A stretch of DNA of 14,430 nucleotides from an uncultured Ruminococcus sp. Its GTDB lineage: Bacteria > Bacillota > Clostridia > Oscillospirales > Acutalibacteraceae. The stretch spans positions 1 to 14,430 of the forward strand of contig CACYDD010000115.1 in the NCBI GenBank assembly GCA_902773065.1, in the 5' to 3' direction. Every line of letters starts with the position of its first letter. Positions within the stretch are counted from its first letter, which is position 1. Shown piece by piece: positions 1 to 7,057 of the stretch. The notes beneath the pieces are model-generated. The model did not search any database, was not told where the DNA came from, and saw nothing but the letters and a program-made list of their open reading frames with translations. The position numbers and the translations under genes were made by a program.

Positions 1-1289
1 CAAAAAACATCCCCTGCATCAATATTGGAAGTAACGATACATTTCTTTTTTTCTACACTGTCAAGCTTGCTGAAACGGCGTATATTACTGACAAAAATAT
101 AGTCTGTCTGATATTCAGGATAATCAAAATTAATGCTTATTACCAGAACATCATGGTTTGCAGCAAAGCTGATTATTTTTTCACATTCCTCGGCAGAACT
201 TTTTCCGGGGGCTATCAGCAATACGGTCTTTCCGCTAAAAATCTTGTTCAGATCAACATCACCATTATCATGCTTTATTTTTCTTTCCATATATTGCAGG
301 TACAGACCTTCAATATATGCCTTATCAAATTCAAGACGCTTCTGTTCGCTCATCATGCCAAAAATTTCATTCATGTTTTCGACTGTCAGCGTTTTTTTGT
401 CATCAAGATAACTTGCATAGTTCGGGTGTGCATTGTGAACGGCTGAAAGATAATTGGGCAATGAATATCCCCAATAGCTATTTTGATAAAACTGGTTGAG
501 TATTTCATCTATGATCTTCAGCAAGGGTTCGATCTTATAATCCGAATCTGCGTTTTCGTTCAGATACTGCACAAACAATTCGGTATTCAGATTTCCGGCT
601 CCACGCCCCATCCCATATACAGAACAGTCAATAATCATATCAAATTTTGTTTTGATATCCGCAAGCCATTGTGCATTTGAATAGGCAAGCTGCAAATTAT
701 TATGAGAATGAAATCCGATATGTACAGACGAGTCAAGATTATGCTCGGTGTTATAAAATAAATGTCTCAATTCCTTTTGCTTCATCATGCCGAAACTGTC
801 AACGATATAAAAAGCAAACGGCTTTATTTCATTAACTTTTTTGAGTAAATACAGAAATTCCTCATCGCTGTAACTCAGTGTGACCATCGGCTGCACAAAA
901 AGCTTATATCTTTTTTCTGCAACCCTGCGGCAGCACTCCAGTGCTTTTAACATATCTTTCTTGTGAAAAGCCACTCTGATACCGTCAACGGATGTACCAT
1001 CATTCTCTGGCAGACTGTCAATATCGTAATCGCCATAGTTCATCAGCAATACAAATATTTTTCCCTTTTTATCCGCCGAAATGATATTTTTCACCTCTTG
1101 AAGAGTAGTGAAACGTGTACGATCCCTATCATATTCATATTTTTGCGTCAGGAAACCACATTCAATCACATCGACATCAGCAGCTATAAGGTTATCTATG
1201 ATCTTGCGGGCATTATGAAATCCAAACCTGCAGTCATTACAGTATCCGCCGTCTCTTAACGTACAATCCAGCACTTGTATACTTCCCAC
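1..1289 (-). CDS. DRE-TIM (HMGL-like) aldolase with C-terminal extra domain, 3' end missing
   Basis: The reading frame is open for 429 codons from a GTG at 1289 to the left edge, so the C-terminus is missing. It starts with LDCTLRDGG (residues 7-15), the metal and catalytic loop of the DRE-TIM metallolyases (4-hydroxy-2-oxovalerate aldolase, HMG-CoA lyase, isopropylmalate synthase). VIECGFL follows at 41-47, the metal-binding HSHNN at 194-198 and a GMGRGAGN loop at 226-233, so the barrel looks intact. Known family chemistry is divalent-metal-dependent C-C bond formation or cleavage, usually with pyruvate or an acyl-CoA. After about residue 350 a second alpha/beta segment begins (KTVLLIAPGKS at 354-364, then ISINF and DYIFVSN) that is not part of the barrel. 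The gene directly follows a CMP-sugar synthetase-like gene (one base between), which suggests a role in making a keto-acid sugar; the substrate is unknown. The start is chosen because the barrel motif begins six codons later; a second in-frame GTG lies at 1298. Confidence 0.85.
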   Translation of the reverse strand, partial: MGSIQVLDCTLRDGGYCNDCRFGFHNARKIIDNLIAADVDVIECGFLTQKYEYDRDRTRFTTLQEVKNIISADKKGKIFVLLMNYGDYDIDSLPENDGTSVDGIRVAFHKKDMLKALECCRRVAEKRYKLFVQPMVTLSYSDEEFLYLLKKVNEIKPFAFYIVDSFGMMKQKELRHLFYNTEHNLDSSVHIGFHSHNNLQLAYSNAQWLADIKTKFDMIIDCSVYGMGRGAGNLNTELFVQYLNENADSDYKIEPLLKIIDEILNQFYQNSYWGYSLPNYLSAVHNAHPNYASYLDDKKTLTVENMNEIFGMMSEQKRLEFDKAYIEGLYLQYMERKIKHDNGDVDLNKIFSGKTVLLIAPGKSSAEECEKIISFAANHDVLVISINFDYPEYQTDYIFVSNIRRFSKLDSVEKKKCIVTSNIDAGDVF

Positions 1290-1290
1290 T

Positions 1291-1956
1291 TCATTCACCC
1301 GGTTCTTTGTTAATTATATGATTATAGATAGCGTCAGCTATCATAAAGTCTTCCGGCTCATCAATGTCTACGCTCTCTATTTCACCAACCTCCACGATGT
1401 ATGGGGCATTACCTATTCTGCGTCCGAGTTCTGTTATCACACGACGTTCATATATATAAAATCCGCTTGTTTCTTCATATAAAGGCGGCAAATCCTGCGT
1501 TCTTGGTATATTGTCAAGCTGATAATTAAAGGGGGCTCCGTCTTTCCACAAAAAATCCTGAAGCTCTTTTGCCGCAAAGGAAGAATCATACTCTCCCGAT
1601 CTTACAGCCTCCAAGCCTTTTTGGATAGAGCCGGCAGAGATAAACGGGGCAGTTGTATGTGTCATAACATAAATATCAGCCGGTACGTCCTTTGCAAAGC
1701 ACTGCAGAACTTCATTCATTTTTGTACTGTCCTGGTCCAGACTTTCAGACCTTTTCAGATACTTTACACCTTCCGGAATAAACTCTTTAATGTCGGGATT
1801 ACTGCAATAGACATATACTTCGTCTATACCATCTACTTTTAACAGGGTTGACAGAATATAATAACAAAGCGGTTTGCCGTTTGTAAAGCACTTGGTGTTC
1901 TTTTGCGGCAAACGACGATTATTCAATTTCATTGGAACAACAGCAACAACTTTCAT
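1291..1956 (-). CDS. Divergent acylneuraminate (CMP-sugar) cytidylyltransferase family protein
   Basis: A 221-residue protein of the CMP-NeuAc/CMP-Kdo synthetase type, which transfers CMP from CTP to a 2-keto sugar acid in the cytoplasm. The N-terminal VVPMKLNNRRLPQKN (residues 6-20) sits where classical enzymes carry the Gly-Ser-rich ARGGSK nucleotide loop. Further motifs are HTTAPF (100-105, counterpart of TSPL), RTQDLPPLYEETSGFY (152-167, counterpart of the RQD/P/Y/NG sugar-acid loop) and SVDIDEPEDF (195-204), whose two aspartates match the metal-binding pair. Length is close to that of single-domain NeuA proteins. The start ATG has AGGAG nine bases upstream, inside the end of the preceding acetyltransferase gene. 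No neuB or neuC homologue lies in the window, so the sugar acid is not necessarily sialic acid and I give no gene symbol. Family assignment is firm; substrate is unknown. Confidence 0.85.
   Translation of the reverse strand: MKVVAVVPMKLNNRRLPQKNTKCFTNGKPLCYYILSTLLKVDGIDEVYVYCSNPDIKEFIPEGVKYLKRSESLDQDSTKMNEVLQCFAKDVPADIYVMTHTTAPFISAGSIQKGLEAVRSGEYDSSFAAKELQDFLWKDGAPFNYQLDNIPRTQDLPPLYEETSGFYIYERRVITELGRRIGNAPYIVEVGEIESVDIDEPEDFMIADAIYNHIINKEPGE
1295..1300 (-). promoter_or_regulatory. Ribosome binding site deciding the GTG start of the aldolase
   Basis: GGGTGA on the minus strand lies five bases before the GTG at 1289 and overlaps the last codons of the upstream cytidylyltransferase gene. It matches the GGTGA part of the consensus anti-SD complement and favours the GTG at 1289 over the in-frame GTG at 1298. 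It is a moderate match, so the exact start is not certain. Confidence 0.45.
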
Positions 1957-1959
1957 TCT

Positions 1960-2508
1960 TTATTTCTCCTGATTTTTAATATAATATTTTGTAGCATCTT
2001 CTTTATGATGAATCACACCTGGACTTCCTATTACAACCGAATGGCTGGGCACATCAAAATTAACAAAGGTATTGGCCGCAATTAACACATCATCTCCTAT
2101 ATGTATACCGCCAACCACAGAAGAATTCAAGCCAATATACACTCGGTTTCCGATTACAGGAGCTTTTGCACCATCTGCTTTCTTCACGTTGCCTATAGTA
2201 CAGCCTTTCATCAGAACACAGTTATCTCCGATCACTGCTTTTGAGTTGACCGTTATACCAAATCCGTGAAGCAAGGACAAACCTTTGCCTAACTTAACGG
2301 ACTGCGGTATTTCTATTCCGCTCATTTTATACTGACGTCTGAGTCGTATTTTATAATACAGTCTTGAAACAGGGTTTTTGCTTGCCTTTACCTTTCTCCA
2401 ATAGTACAAATAGCAAAATCCCCTGTCCTTTTTCAAATGAACCCTCAGACTTTTGGCACTGATATTATCGCTGATTTGTCCCAGATCGCTTGCAATCATC
2501 TCATTCAT
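1960..2508 (-). CDS. Hexapeptide-repeat acyltransferase, serine acetyltransferase-like (copy 2)
   Basis: A 182-residue left-handed beta-helix protein. Residues about 64-165 show the [LIV]-G-x4 hexapeptide rhythm (VKLGKG, AVIGDN, PVIGNR, IHIGDD, SVVIGSP). A LLHGFGI segment places His81 where the catalytic His of the CysE/LbH_SAT group lies. Such proteins transfer acetyl from acetyl-CoA to a hydroxyl or amine; in polysaccharide loci they usually O- or N-acetylate a sugar or sugar precursor rather than make O-acetylserine. The basic N-terminal helix region (about 20-60) is shorter than the CysE N-domain. The start ATG overlaps the stop of the upstream paralogue by ATGA, suggesting coupled translation. 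The acceptor is not visible from the sequence. Confidence 0.85.
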   Translation of the reverse strand: MNEMIASDLGQISDNISAKSLRVHLKKDRGFCYLYYWRKVKASKNPVSRLYYKIRLRRQYKMSGIEIPQSVKLGKGLSLLHGFGITVNSKAVIGDNCVLMKGCTIGNVKKADGAKAPVIGNRVYIGLNSSVVGGIHIGDDVLIAANTFVNFDVPSHSVVIGSPGVIHHKEDATKYYIKNQEK

Positions 2509-3068
2509 ACTTGTTCCTCACTTTTATTGGGATAATAACCTTTTCTTGAAATAATCTTTGCCGGAATCCCTCCCAAAGTAACACCGTCTTCTTCAAAAGA
2601 CTTATTCACCACCGCATTAGCACCTATGGCTATATTGGATCCTATTTTTATATCGCCAAAAATTTTGGCACCCGGTCCGAAATAGACATTATCCCCGATG
2701 ACTGGTGCTTTTTTACTGCCGCCGCTGGCACCGATATTGACTCCTGCGTGAATTCTGGCATTTTTTCCGATTCTTGCATTAGGATTGACAACAACTGTCC
2801 CATAATGTACAATACACATACCCGGTCCGAAAACATTCGGCTCGACAGACCATCCGAGCTTCATACCGAGATTATTTAATCTATATTTATAGACCGCTGA
2901 CAATATTTTATGATGATTATTGACATGGTACTCTGCTTTTCGCAGCAATATATTGAACTTCATCAGCTTTTTCGTTTTCAGTTTTATGCCATAGCCGGCA
3001 GAATCTCCCCATCTGGCTTTTTTGTCACATTCAATATAGTGTTTTAAGTCATGTTTACTTTTTATCAT
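2505..3068 (-). CDS. Hexapeptide-repeat acyltransferase, serine acetyltransferase-like (copy 1)
   Basis: A 187-residue LbH_SAT-type acetyltransferase. The N-terminal part (MIKSKHDLKHYIECD) resembles that of many acetyltransferases found in exopolysaccharide loci. Hexapeptide repeats run from about residue 72 to 173 (VVVNPNARIGKNARI, VIGDNVYFGPGAKI, IKIGSNIAIGANAVV), with His88 in the IVHYGTVV segment as the likely catalytic His and a typical GGIPAKII ending of the helix domain. It is clearly related in fold to the next gene, but the two differ over most of their length, so they are not a recent duplication. The ATG is preceded by GAGG eight bases upstream, overlapping the stop codon of the glycosyltransferase gene ten bases away. 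Probable role is acetylation of a sugar in the repeat unit; acceptor unknown. Confidence 0.85.
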   Translation of the reverse strand: MIKSKHDLKHYIECDKKARWGDSAGYGIKLKTKKLMKFNILLRKAEYHVNNHHKILSAVYKYRLNNLGMKLGWSVEPNVFGPGMCIVHYGTVVVNPNARIGKNARIHAGVNIGASGGSKKAPVIGDNVYFGPGAKIFGDIKIGSNIAIGANAVVNKSFEEDGVTLGGIPAKIISRKGYYPNKSEEQV

Positions 3069-3078
3069 ATTTTTTTCC

Positions 3079-4200
3079 TCATTTGCTCAAGTCTTGAAAA
3101 AAGCTAATAATTAGTTGTTTATTGGATTTTCCACTTTCACTGACATTGACTATATACTTTTCCGTGAATTGCTGATAAGTTTGTTCATTCATGGAAAAGT
3201 CCTTCATTTCCGGATGTGCCAGATCAACCTTGTCTAAATTCAGCAAATCCGCAAATTTTATTCCCATCAGCACACAATATCTACAGGATGATTTCAGCAG
3301 ACTGTCAGAATACAGTACTTTGATTGGCTTTTTCATCAGAACCGCATCTATCAAAGAAGTAGAGTAATGAGATACAATAAACTCGCAATGCTGGATGAGC
3401 ACAGGCGTTTTGTATTTGATAATTTGCCGCCCCTCAAAATCGTTTTCTGAATAGTTTGCTTTTGGATGGGAGGAAATAACAACAGGTGTATGATATTTTT
3501 CTTCTAACATTCTGAAATAGCGATTAAGACTTTCGATGTATTCGTTTCTATCCATCTGATTGACAGACGATGCAAACATCGGATGTCCGACTAACGCTGC
3601 ATCAATAAACAAAATGTACTTTCCATCAATAATTGAGTCTTGATTTTTTGCCATCAGAAATTCATCATATTTGATTTGATGAATCTTGACAAACTTTCTG
3701 CTTTCTTCAGGATAAAAATTATAGGATGACAGCAGGTAGTCATACTTGACATGAGGATATTTGATACCGTTGATAACAGATCTGAAAAACCGATATTTTT
3801 TCAGAAAAAACTTGAGCTTATTGCCTCTGTTTTCTTCTTTCAGGTTTTCCGCAGAAGCTGTATCACCCAACCATGCAGCCAGACCTTCTTTATTGATGTT
3901 GATGATAGGAATACCGCATGATTTGATAATCGAATAAATCTTTTTGAGAGCAGGAATCGTAATATTGGTGACAATGCTTACTTTGTCCTTTTCGATCAAC
4001 TGTTTGAGCTTTTGATCCAGTTCCTCACAACTGTTAATTTTGACAGCTTCCTGAACCTGATCGCTTACTTTTTCCTTACGATTATATATCCTGCTGAGAT
4101 CCCATAACTGCACAGTACATATTTCTCTGACTGCGTCAACATACATATCAATCTTTTGCTGCTCTATAAACGGATTGCTCGTCATAAAAACAACCTGCAT
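3079..4200 (-). CDS. Putative glycosyltransferase with sialyltransferase-like HP and S/T motifs
   Basis: A 373-residue soluble protein with no membrane segment. The N-terminal third shows a weak alpha/beta pattern. The C-terminal half has a GT-B-like layout: FIDAALVGHPMF (198-209), VVISSHPKANY (240-250), GRQIIKYKTPVLIQ (257-270), then FIVSHYSTSL (274-283) and a KPIKVLY strand (291-297). A His-Pro pair followed by a Ser/Thr-rich S-x-x-S/T element is the pattern shared by bacterial sialyl- and polysialyltransferases (GT38, GT52) and, more loosely, KpsS-type capsule transferases. The D/E-D/E-G motif of the sialyltransferases is not evident. Since a CMP-sugar synthetase-like gene is close downstream in the operon, this is the best candidate here for the transferase that uses the CMP-linked sugar. 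Start: ATG preceded by AGGGTGGT, overlapping the wzx stop. Role as a transferase is likely; donor is inference. Confidence 0.6.
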   Translation of the reverse strand: MQVVFMTSNPFIEQQKIDMYVDAVREICTVQLWDLSRIYNRKEKVSDQVQEAVKINSCEELDQKLKQLIEKDKVSIVTNITIPALKKIYSIIKSCGIPIININKEGLAAWLGDTASAENLKEENRGNKLKFFLKKYRFFRSVINGIKYPHVKYDYLLSSYNFYPEESRKFVKIHQIKYDEFLMAKNQDSIIDGKYILFIDAALVGHPMFASSVNQMDRNEYIESLNRYFRMLEEKYHTPVVISSHPKANYSENDFEGRQIIKYKTPVLIQHCEFIVSHYSTSLIDAVLMKKPIKVLYSDSLLKSSCRYCVLMGIKFADLLNLDKVDLAHPEMKDFSMNEQTYQQFTEKYIVNVSESGKSNKQLIISFFQDLSK

Positions 4201-4209
4201 AATACCACC

Positions 4210-5643
4210 CTATTTTTGCAATTTCTTTAAATACCTCATTAGCATTTCATCCTTCTGCAGATACAGATAGACAAATACTCCGATGCCATACAATACAATT
4301 CCCAGAACAATCTCCAGACATAGATTCAGAATTGTGACAGGCAGAAGCATAGAAATTTCCATCACAACCAGTGCCATAATTGTTGCGGGAATATAGAAGA
4401 AAATGAACGATTTAATATATTTAAGCGACCACATATCTTTTCTCACGGCAAACATCTGGTATACCATTACAGCAAACTCTGAAACCAGAGTGGCAATTGA
4501 AACTCCCATAGATTTCCAATACGATACCAGAATCATGTTTAATGAAAAGTTGATCACAGCACCTATAAGCATAGAGATAAGGTAAATATTATCCTTTTTC
4601 ATAGGCATCAGATATTGTGTACGGACAATATTTGCGTATGCGGTAAATGGAATAGATATTGACAGTATTCTTATCAGCATTCCACAATTTTCAAACTCAT
4701 CGCCCCAAAAAAGTACCGAAAAATTATCTGCTACAGCAAATAAGCCAAAACTCATGCCAATCGCAAGACACAGAATATACTTAAACGAGGCTGATGTGTA
4801 ATAGTCACTTTTTTTGGATAATCCCAATGCATTCAAATTAGAGATCTTTGGCAGCATGACAGTTCCAAAAGCCAGAATAACAGTGGAAGGAATGTTTATC
4901 GCCTTTTCTGCATTTTCATAAAATCCCACTTCTGTTTTTGTACTGAGAATACCTAGCATAATTTTATCCATATACTTGAATATGCTCACCGCAAGTATCG
5001 GTACAAAAAGAACCAGCAAAGGTTTAAGATGAGCCAAAATTTCGTCTTTATGTGGTTTGACGAACTTTACATATTTGGGCAGAATTGTCCAGACAACTGA
5101 CTGGCTGATTGCCATTCCCAAAGACATAATCAATGTATATATCCATAAGTCATTTTTATTTCGGACAAAAATGAAGATACATACAACTGTCAGAATTTTG
5201 ATGATCGAATTCCTTGTTACGGTTACTTTGAATTTTTCCATTCCAAAGAAAAACCAGTTGATGTCAAATAAAGCAGCAATGACATTCAGACTTTGAATCA
5301 AAACGATCGTTGTATTTTCATTATTGATAAAAATGGCATAAATAAAATAAAGCAGGATAATAACCAATGATAATGTTACATGGAGCGTCAGCAAACTGCT
5401 GAATGCCCTGTTAAGTTTCTCTTTATCATTTCTGACAGCGGCAATTGTTCTGGCTCCATGATATTTGATTCCCAACATGCACACAAGCTGAAAATAGTAA
5501 GCAATGGAATAAGAGTAGGAATAAACTCCCAACAATTCTGCTCCTAATACTCTTGAAATGTAAGGAGAGGTAATCAGAGGCAAAAGTATAATTAAAACTT
5601 CATACACCATCTGATATAAAAAATTTTTTTTTACGCTTGCCAT
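4210..5643 (-). CDS. wzx: Wzx-type oligosaccharide flippase (MOP/PST family)
   Basis: A 477-residue polytopic membrane protein with about 12-14 hydrophobic segments. The N-terminal part has the polysaccharide-transporter signature: KKNFLYQ, LITSPYISRVLG and VYSYSYSIAYYFQL, then LGIKYHGARTIA. The C-terminal TM block ends in a short basic tail (MRYLKKLQK). Known role is to flip undecaprenyl-PP-linked repeat units across the cytoplasmic membrane for polymerisation by Wzy. The open frame extends 14 codons further upstream (to 5685) into the polymerase gene, but that extension is not membrane-like. The ATG at 5643 has a good ribosome site (GAGGGAG, seven bases spacing) and the family N-terminus starts immediately after it. 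It sits between wzy and the sialyltransferase-like gene, a usual place in Wzy-dependent loci. Confidence 0.92.
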   Translation of the reverse strand: MASVKKNFLYQMVYEVLIILLPLITSPYISRVLGAELLGVYSYSYSIAYYFQLVCMLGIKYHGARTIAAVRNDKEKLNRAFSSLLTLHVTLSLVIILLYFIYAIFINNENTTIVLIQSLNVIAALFDINWFFFGMEKFKVTVTRNSIIKILTVVCIFIFVRNKNDLWIYTLIMSLGMAISQSVVWTILPKYVKFVKPHKDEILAHLKPLLVLFVPILAVSIFKYMDKIMLGILSTKTEVGFYENAEKAINIPSTVILAFGTVMLPKISNLNALGLSKKSDYYTSASFKYILCLAIGMSFGLFAVADNFSVLFWGDEFENCGMLIRILSISIPFTAYANIVRTQYLMPMKKDNIYLISMLIGAVINFSLNMILVSYWKSMGVSIATLVSEFAVMVYQMFAVRKDMWSLKYIKSFIFFYIPATIMALVVMEISMLLPVTILNLCLEIVLGIVLYGIGVFVYLYLQKDEMLMRYLKKLQK

Positions 5644-5650
5644 ACAATAT

Positions 5651-5657
5651 CTCCCTC
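5651..5657 (-). promoter_or_regulatory. Ribosome binding site deciding the wzx start
   Basis: GAGGGAG on the minus strand, seven bases before the ATG at 5643 and overlapping the last base of the TAG stop of wzy. It supports starting wzx at 5643 instead of the longer frame from 5685, which has no comparable site and would overlap wzy. Confidence 0.7.
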
Positions 5658-7057
5658 TATTTAGCTCTTGAAAACAATCTGACAATGAGAATCAGAACTA
5701 TTATCCATGCCAGATATACCATAAGTGAAGCTGTCGTATTTCTTACAAGAGAAAGATTTACGATAAGCAGCATATTAAAAAACAGTTCCACAAAAATATT
5801 TTCGTGTTTTTTACCTGTTAAAACCATAAAATAAGCTAAGAATACAGCAAAAAGTACAACTCCCACTATAGCAAAATTATAATACGCCTCTCCGACATTG
5901 GTAAATGCAAAATAATCGGCCGGCATGATCGTTTTAATAGCTGCCGGCGAATTAGTATCAGGCTGTGGTATAAAGGGAAGGTACTTACACCAGAACACTT
6001 GCATAGAGTATAAAAGCGTAGAACCATGCATTAACATACCACCTGTTCCAAGATACCTGAGCATATAGGTAATAGTTGCTATCTGAAATCCCATCTCTCC
6101 AAGTGTTTCTGCCATTGCGGTCACCGGTGAAACATTCATGAAATAATCTATGACACCACCGGAAATATTACCCATTCCACGGACTGCTCTTATAGCACTG
6201 ATTGCTAAAAGTGAAACCAATACCCCTATTATTAATGTTTTTCTTTTTATTGTTCCGTTTCTTTTGACATATACCGCAATGGATGCAAAAACAGGATAAT
6301 ATACTTCACCCCTGTTGCCTATCAAAAAATGAAAAACTGCACACACAGAGAAAACCCCAAGCACGATCAGCATTTGTTTTCTGTCAGCAGTTGATATTGC
6401 CATTACAAAGGCAAGACCCATTATTTTTGTGAAGTGAACAAATATGGAATCATTATTAGTCAGAACAGATCTTGCTTCATAAGTCATGCTGAAAATATCA
6501 CTATGCGTAAGAGCATAATATATAAAATATAGTGTACATATCGTAAGGATAGCTATACTTATGTATGTTATACTTTTATACTTTTCGGAAGATGTACAAT
6601 CCAGATCTTTAATACCGTTGCCGATTACCTTTGTATGAAGATTCTGAGTATTGACGTGCGAAAAAATAACAGCAAATACAGAGTACAAACCGACAAAAAC
6701 AGAGGCTATCACAACTGCTTTTGACAATTCCGAATATTTCAAAAAGCTCATTGTATATTGACTTCGTATATTTTCTATTTCAGGGAACATCGGATAGAGA
6801 GCCACAAACCCAAACAATGTAAAAATAGTGTATACATATACAACATACGATGCACTCAATGTAATCAGACAATCATCGCTGGTCAACATATCAAACGAAA
6901 AGACAATAAGCAGGATCATTGGCCAGTAATACTCAACATTGGCTGACTGATTATAAATATACACAAACAAAAAATAGACAACAAGCATGGTCACAGCTAT
7001 CATGTCAATGATTGTTCGTATTTTTAGCCGAGTGAATCTTATCGTTAACGGGTTCAA
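5657..7057 (-). CDS. wzy: Wzy-type repeat-unit polymerase, TTG start
   Basis: A 466-residue membrane protein with about 11-12 hydrophobic segments. A cytoplasmic-side GNRGE motif (247-251) lies near the middle, and a long hydrophilic loop runs from about 355 to 385 (YLPFIPQPDTNSPAAI), followed by TNVGEAYYNFAIVG (386-399). An extended non-TM loop plus a GE-x-Y-x-N-F/G motif is typical of the O-antigen/oligosaccharide repeat unit polymerase family, whose members are poorly conserved in sequence. Expected role is to join flipped lipid-linked repeat units into the chain on the outer face of the membrane. It starts at TTG: the frame upstream of TTG is stopped by TGA after one codon, and a strong GAGGTGAT site lies five bases before it. 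The TTG overlaps the stop of the preceding glycosyltransferase (TTGA), indicating coupling. Next to wzx, as expected. Confidence 0.85.
   Translation of the reverse strand: MNPLTIRFTRLKIRTIIDMIAVTMLVVYFLFVYIYNQSANVEYYWPMILLIVFSFDMLTSDDCLITLSASYVVYVYTIFTLFGFVALYPMFPEIENIRSQYTMSFLKYSELSKAVVIASVFVGLYSVFAVIFSHVNTQNLHTKVIGNGIKDLDCTSSEKYKSITYISIAILTICTLYFIYYALTHSDIFSMTYEARSVLTNNDSIFVHFTKIMGLAFVMAISTADRKQMLIVLGVFSVCAVFHFLIGNRGEVYYPVFASIAVYVKRNGTIKRKTLIIGVLVSLLAISAIRAVRGMGNISGGVIDYFMNVSPVTAMAETLGEMGFQIATITYMLRYLGTGGMLMHGSTLLYSMQVFWCKYLPFIPQPDTNSPAAIKTIMPADYFAFTNVGEAYYNFAIVGVVLFAVFLAYFMVLTGKKHENIFVELFFNMLLIVNLSLVRNTTASLMVYLAWIIVLILIVRLFSRAK

Noticed and set aside
153..680. Several plus-strand open frames of 60-97 codons near the left edge
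   Set aside because: The minus strand here encodes the aldolase without interruption, with conserved motifs; the plus-strand frames are overlapping shadows in different phases.
1291..1956. Calling this gene neuA and the locus a sialic acid locus
   Set aside because: The nucleotide loop differs from NeuA, and no neuB or neuC homologue is in the window, so the sugar cannot be named from this sequence.
5644..5685. N-terminal 14-codon extension of wzx
   Set aside because: It overlaps the end of wzy, has no good ribosome site and does not fit the flippase N-terminus; the ATG at 5643 has a clear GAGGGAG site.
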